The notes under the pieces are model-generated. The model had not been told where the DNA came from. It saw only the letters and a program-made list of their open reading frames with translations, and did not search any database. The translations under genes were made by a program, and so were the position numbers. Positions 1 to 8,124 of a stretch of 30,601 nucleotides of DNA are shown here, piece after piece; the first letter of the stretch is position 1, and each line of letters begins with the position of its first letter. Source of the DNA: Streptosporangiaceae bacterium (GTDB taxonomy: Bacteria > Actinomycetota > Actinomycetes > Streptosporangiales > Streptosporangiaceae); NCBI GenBank assembly GCA_030041195.1, contig JASHOI010000194.1, positions 1 to 30,601 on the forward strand, written 5' to 3'.

Positions 1-125
1 CGGTCGAGGGCAACGTCAACCGGATCAAGATGATCAAAAGACAGATGTACGGCCGGGCAGGCTTCACCCTGCTCCGCAAGCGCGTCCTGCCCGCCGCCTG
101 GCCCGGAGACGATCACTGGCCGTGA
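1..125 (+). pseudogene. ISL3-family transposase, C-terminal end only (runs off the window)
   Basis: Reading from base 3, 40 codons are open to a TGA at 123-125. They contain the blocks EGNVNRIKMIKRQMYGRAGF and LLRKRVL, which are the typical C-terminal end of ISL3-family DDE transposases (the region after the catalytic Glu). The rest of the gene lies left of the window, so whether the element is intact cannot be told; it is typed pseudogene only because a partial CDS is seen. The sequence after the stop, ending in CCAGAGCC at about 152, is the kind of end (GGCTCTGGCGC when read inward) expected of an ISL3 terminal inverted repeat. Confidence 0.75.
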
Positions 126-152
126 CCCGATCACCAAATCCGCGCCAGAGCC
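126..152. mobile_element. Probable right terminal inverted repeat of the ISL3 element
   Basis: The 27 bases between the transposase stop and position 152 read inward as GGCTCTGGCGCGGATTTGGT..., which resembles ISL3-type ends that begin with GGCTCT. The left copy is outside the window, so neither the match between ends nor the usual 8-bp target duplication can be checked. The boundary at 152 is inferred from the GGCTC start and could be off by a base or two. Confidence 0.5.
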
Positions 153-154
153 CG

Positions 155-215
155 TTTCCATGATCGCGGTGGGTTTTTCGCAGATACGACAACAAATCCA
201 CCGCGATCATGGAAA
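155..215. repeat. Large inverted repeat / hairpin (22-bp arms, 17-nt loop)
   Basis: Bases 155-176 and 194-215 are reverse complements of each other over 22 positions with one mismatch (the core is CATGATCGCGGTGG). The loop is 177-193. It starts only about three bases beyond the inferred end of the insertion sequence and lies about 180 bases past the stop of the convergent SGNH gene. It could be a bidirectional terminator, or a palindromic target or remnant of another small element. No coding gene is seen between 126 and 396. Confidence 0.85.
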
Positions 216-396
216 ACCGCTGTCTGACGCCAGCAAGTCAAACGTAGATTCGGCCAAAGCGCTCACTCTGGCGCGCCGTGCATACCATGCGCCAGGACGC
301 TACAACAGAAAGCAACGGGTTATTTCGCTGCGAGCACCATCTGCACGCGAGCCTCCTAGATCTTCGGCCGCGCACGTAGCTGCGGTGGCGGTCGGC

Positions 397-1839
397 TTAC
401 GCGCTGAGCCGGTGCAGCACCGCCTGGTCGGCGAGCGCGATCGCGAGCTGGCCGAGCACCGTCGGGTGGAACGGCGCCGCCGCGTCGAGACCCTGCACGT
501 AGGGCTGTGGCGTGCATAGCTGGTGCCCGGCGAAGTCGGGCTGCGGCGAGGCGAAACCGAACTGGGCCGCGCCCTTGGCCAGCACCGCGTTCAGCGTGTT
601 CAGCCGCGAGACCAGGGTCTGCAGGTTCGCCGTGCTGAGCCCGGCCTGGCTGAGGCACCCCGGCTCCGGGCCGAACGGGTCGTAGTACTGGTTGATGATC
701 ACTTGCGGGTGGCTGGGCAGCCCGGCCAGCCGGCTCAGCAGATCCAGGTAGTTCTTGCTGAACTCGGCGAGCTGCTGCTGGAAGTAGGCCGTGGTGGCCT
801 TGTCGTCGCAGTTCGGCGTCGTCGAGCAGTACTTCACCTCGGCGGCCCAGTTCAGGTCGTCGGCGCCAACGCTGATGATGATGATCGAAGCCTTTCCGGC
901 GCGCTCCGCCACGGCGAGCTGCGGCTGCAGCGTCTGCCCGTTGCGTGTCTGCGGCCCGAGCAGCCCGTTGCTGATCGTGGCACCGTCGCAGGCGAGGTTG
1001 AGAACCCTCCAGTCGTTGGCGGCGGCCAGGTCGGCCGCGTAAGAGTCCGAGCTGCGGCCACAGTTCAGCGCCACGGGTGACGACCCAGGCAGCGGCGCGA
1101 GCCCGGCGCCCGCCGCCGTGGAGTCGCCCATGACCACGACCTGGACCCCGGGCAGCTGCGGGCCGGTCGGGCGGATCCTGGGCAGGCGCGTTTCGGTGCC
1201 CACGAGGTCGTTGAGCGAGTGCACCCGGCGCAGCAGCGTGGGTGCCGTGTACGCGGTGGACATGATGGCGCCCAGGTTGATGGCTTCGGCCACGATCAGT
1301 CCCAAGACGAGCAGCTTGATGGTCGTGCGGCGCGTGGTGCGGCGCCAGCCCGCTACCGCTCCCACCAGGATCAGCGCCGTCGCGCCGGTGACCACGGTCT
1401 CCCAGATGAAGTAGCGCTTCCACCCGTCGGCGAGCCTGGCGCCGAGGACGCGCTCCGACGCGACCGGGTGGTCGCCCTGGACGAAGGTGGTCAGCTCACT
1501 GTTGATGGTGATCTGGTTCAGCTGCAGCCTGGGCCGCACCGGCCCGGCGAACTGCACGTTGGTCGGCAGGCTCTGGCCGAACAGGTCGACCTCTCCCGGG
1601 CCCGACAGGCTCAGGCTTGGCGCGCTCGCCCCTACCTGGATCACCTGGCCTGCGACGATGACCGTCTGCTGCGGCGTGACCTCGAGCGCGATGGCGATCG
1701 CAGCGCCGGCTCCCACGATGAGCAACACGAGTCCGGTCAGCCACCGCCACGCCAGCCGAGCCCATCTGCTCGTCAGCAGCATGCTGTAAATAGTTCCCAT
1801 CCCTGGGTCCAGGCTAACGACAGGTATGCCATGCCCCAT
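397..1839 (-). CDS. Membrane-anchored SGNH/GDSL-type hydrolase
   Basis: A 480-residue protein with an N-terminal membrane segment (about 34-54), an extracytoplasmic stretch, two further close membrane segments (about 146-166 and 174-194) and a C-terminal SGNH hydrolase domain. The catalytic Ser block is VVMGDSTAAGAG (GDS at 238-240), block III appears as SVGADDL and the C-terminal catalytic block is FHPTVLGQ with the expected His after a residue pair (DAAAPFHP). SGNH enzymes are esterases or acyl-transfer/deacetylase enzymes; the exported domain suggests action on a cell-envelope glycan or lipid, but the substrate is not visible. Start choice is weak: ATG at 1839 has no clear ribosome site, and in-frame ATGs at 1800 and 1782 would keep the first membrane segment. 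The divergent neighbours are two GT-C-like membrane proteins, consistent with an envelope-polysaccharide role (inference). Confidence 0.85.
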   Translation of the reverse strand: MGHGIPVVSLDPGMGTIYSMLLTSRWARLAWRWLTGLVLLIVGAGAAIAIALEVTPQQTVIVAGQVIQVGASAPSLSLSGPGEVDLFGQSLPTNVQFAGPVRPRLQLNQITINSELTTFVQGDHPVASERVLGARLADGWKRYFIWETVVTGATALILVGAVAGWRRTTRRTTIKLLVLGLIVAEAINLGAIMSTAYTAPTLLRRVHSLNDLVGTETRLPRIRPTGPQLPGVQVVVMGDSTAAGAGLAPLPGSSPVALNCGRSSDSYAADLAAANDWRVLNLACDGATISNGLLGPQTRNGQTLQPQLAVAERAGKASIIIISVGADDLNWAAEVKYCSTTPNCDDKATTAYFQQQLAEFSKNYLDLLSRLAGLPSHPQVIINQYYDPFGPEPGCLSQAGLSTANLQTLVSRLNTLNAVLAKGAAQFGFASPQPDFAGHQLCTPQPYVQGLDAAAPFHPTVLGQLAIALADQAVLHRLSA

Positions 1840-1841
1840 AC

Positions 1842-1857
1842 CTCAGAGTGCTCTGAG
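1842..1857. promoter_or_regulatory. Perfect inverted repeat at the start of the SGNH gene (possible operator)
   Basis: CTCAGAG-TG-CTCTGAG: seven-base arms around two bases, three bases before the first possible start codon of the SGNH gene. It is too short and loop-poor to be a good terminator and lies where a repressor could act. If translation starts at 1800 or 1782 the repeat would be in the leader. Confidence 0.4.
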
Positions 1858-2041
1858 CTTCCGCGGGTAGCCTGCTGCTGAGCCATTAACCGGGCTGCCA
1901 GCTTGGCCAGCCCGTCGTGGGCATCGCGTCGGCTACCAGGTCGGGGACTCGTAGGCATGATTCAGGCGAATGTGGCGTGGGGCTTCGGCCACCGCCCTAC
2001 GCTGGGCAGAGACACCTCTGCAGGGTCAGCCGAGAAGCAGT

Positions 2042-2066
2042 TGGGGCACCCCGGGATCGAACCGGG
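2042..2066 (-). other. tRNA 3'-end-like fragment (T-arm plus acceptor 3' strand)
   Basis: On the minus strand this reads as a complete T-arm (stem CCCGG, loop TTCGATC, stem CCGGG, with the conserved G53-TTC-A and C61) followed by a seven-base acceptor strand GTGCCCC and discriminator A. The matching 5' acceptor GGGGCAC, D-arm and anticodon arm are not found upstream on that strand, so this is not a whole tRNA gene. Such 3'-end pieces are left by integrases that use tRNA genes as attachment sites. Chance similarity in GC-rich intergenic DNA is possible. Confidence 0.35.
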
Positions 2067-2130
2067 CGGGCCCGGCGTTTCCCTGCACAGCCGGTGGCTG
2101 CGCGAGACCGCCAATGGAGGTACGGCCTAG

Positions 2131-3576
2131 GTGACGCAGCTCCACACGCACTCGGCCGACTCCGATGGGGCCGAGCCGGTCAGCCAGTCGGTCGCGTATG
2201 CCCCGGTAGAGGAGCGGGCTCCGGCTGGTCCGATCGAGCGGGTCATGAGCACGGTGATCCGCAAGCTCGCGTGGAGCAAACTGTCCAACCCCACGGTCGC
2301 GGTCACCGTGTCCGGCGTCGGCCTGCTGCTCGGGATGCTGGCCGGGGCGACCGCGCCGAACACCGAGACGCTGCCGATCAAGATCGGGCTGTCGCGCTTC
2401 TTCCCGTCGCTCGCTCACGACAACGCGATCGCGATGGCGCTGCTGTACACCGGGACGATCCTCGCCTGCCTGGGCCTGGCCGGGATGCTCTGGGCGCACA
2501 GCCAGGGATGGCGCCCGAACCCGCGGCGGCTGCTGCTGGTCAGCGCCGGTGTCGTCGCGGTGATGGTCAGCCTCACCCCGGTCGGCTCGTCGGACGTCGC
2601 GAGCTACGCCGCCTACGGCCGCATCGCCGTGCTCGGCGGGAACCCGTACACCGCCAGCCCGGCGGCCTGGCTGGGGGCTCACTCGCCCTACACCCAGGTC
2701 GTCGGCTACGTGTGGAAGACGCAGTCCTCCGTCTACGGCCCCATCGCCACCGTGATCCAGGCGTTCGCTGCGTGGCTCGGCGGCCCGAGCCCCGCGGCCA
2801 CGATCTGGCTGTTGATGATCTTCAACGGCCTGGCGTTCATCGGCCTCGGCTACCTGCTGCTCAAGACCTCCGACGACCCGGTCCGGGCGACGCTGTTCTG
2901 GGTGGCTAACCCGGTGCTGCTGCTCGCGCTGGTGGCCGGCGGCCAGATCGACACGTTCGTGGCGCTGGTCGCGATCTGCTCGATCCAGGTGGCGCGGCGA
3001 TTCTCCGGCGCGTGGGGCGACGTCCTGGTCGGCGTGCTGATCGGCCTGGGCTGCGGGATAAAGGTCAACGCGGTGCTGATCGGCCTCGGGCTGGCGTGGC
3101 CGCTGCTGCGCCGGCGCGAGTGGATGCGCACCGCCCGGATGGCGGCCGTGGCCCTGGCCACTGTGGCGTTCGAGTACAGCTTCTCCGGGCTGAACGCGCT
3201 GAAGCCGGTGATCGGCGGCACGCGCTGGGTCATCATGCCGTCGCCGTGGCGGCTGCTCCAGATAGTGGCCCAAGCTCTCGGCCTGAATCTGACGCCGACC
3301 GAAATCACCTGCCTGTGGCCGTTCGCCATGCTCGTCCTCGCCTGGGTCATCTACCGGCGGATCTCCTCGGACCAGCCGCGTGAGATCGTGGCGCCGTTCG
3401 CCCTGGCCTTCGCCTGGGTGCTGGTCGCCCCCTGGGTGTTCGCCTGGTACACCGCGCTGGCCTGGGCCACGCTAACCCTGGTGCCGCGCAACCGGATGAC
3501 CCGGTGGCTGACGATCGTCACGGTTTTCCTTGCCGTCTGGCTGTCCGGGGGCGGGCAGTCGGCCCCGGGGCACTAA
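2131..3576 (+). CDS. Polytopic GT-C-type glycosyltransferase (MptA/MptB/DUF2029-like, polyprenol-phosphate-sugar dependent)
   Basis: A 481-residue integral membrane protein with a short cytoplasmic N-terminus (about 45 residues) and roughly ten or more hydrophobic segments. The first large outer loop carries SSDVASYAAYGR (about 153-164), then GGNPYTASP and a QSSVYGPIATV block, an arrangement seen in actinobacterial alpha-mannosyltransferases of the polyprenol-phosphomannose-dependent GT-C group. The Asp of the first loop is the likely catalytic base by analogy. GTG start at 2131 is supported by GGAGG at about 2116-2120. The stop at 3574-3576 overlaps the next ATG (TAATG), so the two are co-translated. 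A role in assembling an envelope mannan or other glycan outside the membrane is inferred; the sugar donor is not determined by sequence. Confidence 0.8.
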   Translation: MTQLHTHSADSDGAEPVSQSVAYAPVEERAPAGPIERVMSTVIRKLAWSKLSNPTVAVTVSGVGLLLGMLAGATAPNTETLPIKIGLSRFFPSLAHDNAIAMALLYTGTILACLGLAGMLWAHSQGWRPNPRRLLLVSAGVVAVMVSLTPVGSSDVASYAAYGRIAVLGGNPYTASPAAWLGAHSPYTQVVGYVWKTQSSVYGPIATVIQAFAAWLGGPSPAATIWLLMIFNGLAFIGLGYLLLKTSDDPVRATLFWVANPVLLLALVAGGQIDTFVALVAICSIQVARRFSGAWGDVLVGVLIGLGCGIKVNAVLIGLGLAWPLLRRREWMRTARMAAVALATVAFEYSFSGLNALKPVIGGTRWVIMPSPWRLLQIVAQALGLNLTPTEITCLWPFAMLVLAWVIYRRISSDQPREIVAPFALAFAWVLVAPWVFAWYTALAWATLTLVPRNRMTRWLTIVTVFLAVWLSGGGQSAPGH

Positions 3577-5051
3577 TGAGCCAGGTGAAGCAGGCAGGGC
3601 TGGACGACCGGGTCGGCCAGTCCCTGCCCGGGCAGGCGGCCCGGCGGCAGGCGGCACTGGCCGCGGTGCGGCGGCACTGGCTGGCGGTCGCGCTGCTGGC
3701 CGCCGGGACCGCGCTGCGGGTGCTGGTGCTGCTCGCCTACCGCCCGGCGCTGTTCTTCGTCGATTCGGTGCGGTACCTGTACAACGCCGAGGGCATGGAC
3801 CCGGTGGGCTACAAGGGACCGCTGCGGGCGATCCTGTTCGTCGCCAACTTCGACACGGTAGCCGCCGTCCAGCACCTGCTCGGCCTCGGCATGGCCGTGG
3901 TCATCTACCTGCTGCTGCTGCGCCGCGGCGTGTCCCGCTGGCTGGCCGCACTGGCCATCGCGCCGGTGCTGCTGGACGGCTACCAGCTGCAGATCGAGCA
4001 GCTGATCATGCCGGACGTCTGGTTCGAGGCCCTGATCGTGGCGGGCCTGGCGACCCTGCTCTGGCAGCCAAGCCCCGGCTGGCGCCGCGTCGTGATCGGC
4101 GGCATCGTGCTCGGTACCTCGGCGACCTTTGCCCAGGTCGGCGAAGCGCTGCTGCTGCCCGCCGTGATCTACCTGCTCGCGGTCGGCGGCGGCTGGCGGC
4201 GGGCAATCGGCAAGGCGGCCGCCGTGTGCGGCGCGTTCGTGCTGCCAATCCTGGTGTACTGCACGGTCTCCTTCCTGCTCACCGGGGCCTTCTTCCTGTC
4301 GCACTCGGGCGTCACGTCGTTCTACGGGCGGACGGCCGCGGCCGTTGACTGCGCCACGATCAAGCTGCCGTCCGCCGAGCGGGGGATGTGCCCGACCAAG
4401 GCCGAGCAGGCCAAGGGGCCCGACTGGCTCGAGTACGGCAGCGGCTCCCCGATCCGGCCTTACTACGACCACCTGCCGCGCGGCGAGGTCGACAGCCTGA
4501 TCTCCAATTTCAACCACCAGGTGCTGGCACAGCAGCCACTGCGGATCGCGGGCGCGTACGCCAAGGACGTGGTCAAGCTGTTCGCGCTGACCCGCAACAC
4601 CAGGCCCGGCGACACGTCCATCACCCGATGGCAGTTCCAGACGAAGTACGCGTACTACCCGCCGTGGACCTCTGAGGCCGTCGTCAAGACCGCGACCGCC
4701 CGGTTCGGCGGCGGCGCGCCGGCGGTCTGGCGGCCCGTCGCCGCGTTCCTGCGGTCGTACCAGCTCGACGGCGGGTACACACCGGGCCCGCTGCTCCTCG
4801 TGTTCACGCTGGCCGGGCTGGCCGGCACGGCCGCCGCGCTGCTGCGCAGGCGGCTGGATCCCGGGACCCGCCAGCTCGCCCTGGCCTGCCTGCTGTGCTT
4901 CCTCTCCGGCGCGTGCGTGATCTTGGTGTCGGATACGTTCGAGTTCTCCTGGCGCTATCAGCTGCCCGCGCTGGTCACCTTGGTGCCCGCCGGCGTGCTC
5001 GGGATCAGCCTCATCATCCGGTCGGTCGGCGCCCGGCAGCCTGCCAGCTGA
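3576..5051 (+). CDS. Polytopic membrane protein, GT-C glycosyltransferase-like
   Basis: A 491-residue protein with about ten hydrophobic segments starting near residue 25. The first outer loop has LFFVDSVRYLYNA, with an Asp where GT-C enzymes hold the catalytic acid, then a large hydrophilic outer region (roughly residues 245-400) before the C-terminal membrane segments. This is the topology of lipid-carrier-dependent glycosyltransferases but no specific family is recognised, so substrate is unknown. The open frame extends 24 codons upstream, but ATG 3576 overlaps the stop of the preceding gene (TAATG), the expected coupling arrangement, and was chosen for that reason. It follows the MptB-like protein and probably acts in the same envelope-glycan pathway (inference). 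Confidence 0.75.
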   Translation: MSQVKQAGLDDRVGQSLPGQAARRQAALAAVRRHWLAVALLAAGTALRVLVLLAYRPALFFVDSVRYLYNAEGMDPVGYKGPLRAILFVANFDTVAAVQHLLGLGMAVVIYLLLLRRGVSRWLAALAIAPVLLDGYQLQIEQLIMPDVWFEALIVAGLATLLWQPSPGWRRVVIGGIVLGTSATFAQVGEALLLPAVIYLLAVGGGWRRAIGKAAAVCGAFVLPILVYCTVSFLLTGAFFLSHSGVTSFYGRTAAAVDCATIKLPSAERGMCPTKAEQAKGPDWLEYGSGSPIRPYYDHLPRGEVDSLISNFNHQVLAQQPLRIAGAYAKDVVKLFALTRNTRPGDTSITRWQFQTKYAYYPPWTSEAVVKTATARFGGGAPAVWRPVAAFLRSYQLDGGYTPGPLLLVFTLAGLAGTAAALLRRRLDPGTRQLALACLLCFLSGACVILVSDTFEFSWRYQLPALVTLVPAGVLGISLIIRSVGARQPAS

Positions 5052-5237
5052 GCGGTCTGCCCATCGCGCCCGATCACGGCGCGGCCGAACGCCGGTCACC
5101 GAGTGCCGGACCCGGGTAACTCACCTTTCACCCTTTTCTCACTAGAACGTTATTTTTTGTCAGCTTACATTTTGCTTTGCGGACTACGTTCGTCCGTTGG
5201 GTTGAGCCAGCCCAGCCAGACAATCTGGAGGTCCCGC

Positions 5238-6734
5238 ATGGCGATAGAGATAAGCCGACGTCAGCTCATGGCGTCGGCGGGGGGAATGGTGCTCGCGTCC
5301 TTCGCCCTTCCGTCCAATCTGCGAAGGGCCGTCGAAAGGGTGCCAGCATCGCTGCTTGGCAATCGGTCGACGCAGCCGATTCCCGAGATTAAGCACGTCG
5401 TGGTGCTGATGCAGGAGAACCGCTCCTTCGACCACTACTTCGGCGCGATGCCAGGCGTGCGTGGCTTCGGCGACCCCCAGGCGATCCCGGGCGTCTTCAA
5501 GCAGGCGGACCCAGACAACCCTGACGGGTACCTGTACCCGTTCCACGCCGACACGCAGAGCACGAGTGCCCAGGCGCTGCCCTCGACCAGCCACAGCTGG
5601 CTGCCGCAGCATGACTCATGGAACAACGGGGCGATGAACGGCTTCGTGACCGCGCGGCTCAACACCGCGATCGACTCGTATGACGGGAAGGCCGCGCAGT
5701 ACTCCATGGCCTACTTCCAGCGGGATGACGTCCCGTTCCAGTGGGCCCTGGCCGACGCCTTCACGATCTGCGACGGCTACCACTGCTCGGTGCTGGGGCC
5801 GACCTGGCCCAACCGGCTCTACCTCATGACCGGCCAGATCGATCCCGCTGGCACAAACGGCGGGCCGGCCTACGGCAACTACGTGCCCCCCGAGGGCTTC
5901 TCGTGGCAGACCTATCCGGAGCTGCTGACCGCCGCCGGCGTGCCCTGGAAGGTCTACCAGGAGATCGACAACTACGGATTCAACGTGCTGGAGTACTTCG
6001 ACCAGTACCAGAACGCGTCGACCTCGTCACCGCTGTACCAGAACGCGATGAGGTTCTACCAGCCCGGCCAGTTCGAGTACGACGCCATCAACGACCAGCT
6101 GCCGACCGTGTCGTACATCCTCCCGCCCTCTTACCAGTCCGAGCACCCCGACTTCATGCCGGCGGCCGGCGCCGACTTCGTCAAGAGCAAGGTCGACGCG
6201 ATCGCGGCCAATCCGGACGTCTGGGCCAAGACGCTCTTCATCCTCGTCTACGACGAGAACGACGGGTACTTCGATCACGTTCTCCCGCCCACCGCCCCGG
6301 CCGGTACTGCGGGCGAGTACATCACCTCGTCGGCATCGGCCGAGAAGTCCGCGCCAGGGCCCATCGGACTGGGCTTCCGGGTCCCCTGCATCCTCATCTC
6401 GCCGTGGACCGTGGGCGGCTTCGTCTGCCACGACACGTTCGACCACACCTCGGTCACCCGGCTGCTCGAGCTGGTGACCGGTGTCGTCAACCCCAACATC
6501 ACCGCCTGGCGGCGCCAGACCGTCGGCGACTTCACGTCGGCGCTCGGGGCGTTCCCGAGCGGACGGTTCGCGCGGCTGCCGGACACGAAGCAGCAGCTCG
6601 AGCTCGCCGAACAGCAAGTGGTCCAGTTCCAGCTCCCGCCCTACCCAGGAGCGAACCAGACCCCGCCCGTCCAGCCGCCCGGGTCCAAACCGGTGCGGAA
6701 CTCAGCAGCCGCCTCGGCCGTAGTGGGGGTGTGA
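5238..6734 (+). CDS. Tat-exported phosphoesterase / phospholipase C family protein
   Basis: A 498-residue protein of the PF04185 phosphoesterase group (alkaline-phosphatase-like fold; bacterial phospholipases C and acid phosphatases). The N-terminus has SRRQLMAS followed by a hydrophobic stretch, a twin-arginine signal. The hallmark QENRSFDHYFG is at residues 59-69 (metal/active-site Asn and acidic residues), and DENDGYFDHVLPP begins at 339, a second metal-binding block. HTSVTRLLE near the C-terminus is also typical. ATG 5238 has GGAGG at 5227-5231; the frame is open further upstream but that part has no ribosome site and would bury the signal peptide. The preceding 5140-5180 stretch is notably AT-rich, a likely promoter area. 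The enzyme is expected to release phosphate or hydrolyse phospholipids outside the cell. A YVTN propeller gene follows three bases later, so the two are one transcription unit. Confidence 0.9.
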   Translation: MAIEISRRQLMASAGGMVLASFALPSNLRRAVERVPASLLGNRSTQPIPEIKHVVVLMQENRSFDHYFGAMPGVRGFGDPQAIPGVFKQADPDNPDGYLYPFHADTQSTSAQALPSTSHSWLPQHDSWNNGAMNGFVTARLNTAIDSYDGKAAQYSMAYFQRDDVPFQWALADAFTICDGYHCSVLGPTWPNRLYLMTGQIDPAGTNGGPAYGNYVPPEGFSWQTYPELLTAAGVPWKVYQEIDNYGFNVLEYFDQYQNASTSSPLYQNAMRFYQPGQFEYDAINDQLPTVSYILPPSYQSEHPDFMPAAGADFVKSKVDAIAANPDVWAKTLFILVYDENDGYFDHVLPPTAPAGTAGEYITSSASAEKSAPGPIGLGFRVPCILISPWTVGGFVCHDTFDHTSVTRLLELVTGVVNPNITAWRRQTVGDFTSALGAFPSGRFARLPDTKQQLELAEQQVVQFQLPPYPGANQTPPVQPPGSKPVRNSAAASAVVGV

Positions 6735-6737
6735 CCA

Positions 6738-7931
6738 ATGACACCGCGCGAATCATCGAGTTCCCGTCCGGCCTGGCTCAGCCGGCGCGTGATCATAGCG
6801 GGCGCGGCGGCCGTCGCGCTCGCAGCCGCCGGCACGGCGACGGCTCTCGTTGCTGATCACTCCGCCGCTGAAAGCCATGCGGGTTCCGCCAAGGCCCGGC
6901 TGGCCGCAGCCAGCTGCAGCGGGCCGGCCGGGGCCGCGTACGTGGCGCTCCCCGGTTATCAGGCCTTCGATGCCGTCGACACCAGCAACTGCAAGCTCAT
7001 CCAGCAGTACAACGTGGGCGACACGCTGGTGCCAGGTACTGGCACTCAAGACTTCAACTACGGTTCCAGCGAGGAGGGCGTGGCGATATACGGCAACACG
7101 CTGTACTTCGCGGACACCGGCAGCGACACGGTCGCGGTGATCGACTCCGCCGACCTCAACGTGGACAACTACGAAAATCCCGCTGAGACGCTCATCCACG
7201 TGGGTTTCGACCCCCAGGACCTGGCCGTGACCCCGGACGGCAGCCAGGTGTGGGTAGCCGACACGGGCCCGCAGACCGGCCAGCCATCGCTGGGCGGGAT
7301 CAGCGTTATCTCGACGGCCAGCGACTCGGTGACGTCGACGATCAGCCTGCCGAGCGATCCTAGGGAGATCGCGTTCTCGCCGTCCGGAGCCACCGCGTAC
7401 GTGACGACGGGCGACGGCCTCCTGGTCATCAGCACCGCCACCCAGAAGGTGGTGGCCGCAATCCCCGGGCTGGGCAGTCCGGAGGGCGTCGCGGTCTCAC
7501 CGGACGGCAACACGGTCTACGTGACCAACACCGTCCAGGGCGTGGTGGACGTCATCAGCGCCGCGAGCAACCGAGTCACGGGCACGATCAAGGTCGGCCA
7601 GCTGCCGTGGCAGCTCGTGATCTCATCCGACGGCAGCACCATCTACGTGGCCGACGGCGACTCCGACGCCGTCTCGGTAATCAGCACGAAGTCCGACACG
7701 GTCACGGACACGATTTCCGACGCGGGCGACCCCGTCAGCGTGGCCCTGACGCCCGACGGCAGCGAGCTGTGGGTGGGCGGCCTCACCTCCGGCATCGTCA
7801 CGGTGTTCGACACGGCCAATGACAGCCTCGTCGGCAGCTTCAACGTCGGCTATGGCGGCGAGGCCAACGCGGGCGACGGCGAGGAGCCGACCGGCATCGT
7901 CCTCACCTCCACCCCGACGCCCGGCTCGTAG
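6738..7931 (+). CDS. Secreted YVTN/YncE-like beta-propeller protein
   Basis: A 397-residue protein. The first 45 residues hold an RR pair (SRRVIIAG) and a hydrophobic run, a signal peptide possibly of Tat type or an anchor. The remainder is a series of about 40-residue repeats, each with a PDG turn followed by a beta strand: VTPDGSQVWVADTG, FSPSGATAYVTTGD, VSPDGNTVYVTNT, ISSDGSTIYVADGD and LTPDGSELWVGGL, with intervening VISTASD-type strands. This is the seven-bladed YVTN/YncE/lactonase-like propeller; no catalytic residues for a lactonase are evident, so a binding or scaffold role is more likely. It starts three bases after the phosphoesterase stop and is followed by a strong terminator, so the pair is an operon and may work together outside the membrane (inference). 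Confidence 0.88.
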   Translation: MTPRESSSSRPAWLSRRVIIAGAAAVALAAAGTATALVADHSAAESHAGSAKARLAAASCSGPAGAAYVALPGYQAFDAVDTSNCKLIQQYNVGDTLVPGTGTQDFNYGSSEEGVAIYGNTLYFADTGSDTVAVIDSADLNVDNYENPAETLIHVGFDPQDLAVTPDGSQVWVADTGPQTGQPSLGGISVISTASDSVTSTISLPSDPREIAFSPSGATAYVTTGDGLLVISTATQKVVAAIPGLGSPEGVAVSPDGNTVYVTNTVQGVVDVISAASNRVTGTIKVGQLPWQLVISSDGSTIYVADGDSDAVSVISTKSDTVTDTISDAGDPVSVALTPDGSELWVGGLTSGIVTVFDTANDSLVGSFNVGYGGEANAGDGEEPTGIVLTSTPTPGS

Positions 7932-7946
7932 CAGGTCAGATACGGC

Positions 7947-7976
7947 AAGCGCGGCCGGAGCGATCCGGCCGCGCTT
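7947..7976 (+). terminator. Rho-independent terminator after the propeller gene
   Basis: Twelve perfectly paired bases (AAGCGCGGCCGG / CCGGCCGCGCTT) around the six-base loop AGCGAT, followed by GTTT. It begins 15 bases after the stop codon. Confidence 0.9.
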
Positions 7977-8026
7977 GTTTGCGTGCGGGCAGCGCCGGGA
8001 ACCGGCCATCCACCAGAGGGCACTCT

Positions 8027-8055
8027 TTTCATATGTTCGGGCATGGCTGTCTAAT
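8027..8055 (+). promoter_or_regulatory. Putative promoter of the protease gene
   Basis: TTTCAT (8027-8032) and TCTAAT (8050-8055) are spaced by 17 bases. The -10 differs from TATAAT at one position and the -35 is poor. Transcription would begin near 8062, upstream of all usable protease starts except the long upstream extension. Confidence 0.45.
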
Positions 8056-8088
8056 AGCAAGAAGCGTGACGCAGCAACGCGGAGGGTT

Positions 8089-8124
8089 ATGCAAGGGACG
8101 GGCCGGACACAACGTGAGCGCTGA
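8089..8124 (+). CDS. Possible 11-codon upstream reading frame overlapping the protease start
   Basis: ATG 8089 is preceded by GGAGGG at 8081-8086 and the frame ends at TGA 8122-8124 (peptide begins MQGTGRTQ). The stop lies 11 bases past the GTG 8114 start proposed for the protease, so ribosomes loaded at the strong site could re-initiate on that GTG. It has the best ribosome site in the leader but no coding evidence beyond that; it may be a chance arrangement. Confidence 0.3.
   Translation: MQGTGRTQRER

Noticed and set aside
356..1423. Long minus-strand frame overlapping the SGNH hydrolase
   Set aside because: Arg/Ala/Gly-rich shadow of the real gene, typical of GC-rich DNA.
2041..2130. A complete tRNA gene on the minus strand
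   Set aside because: Only the T-arm and acceptor 3' strand fit; 5' acceptor, D-arm and anticodon arm are absent.
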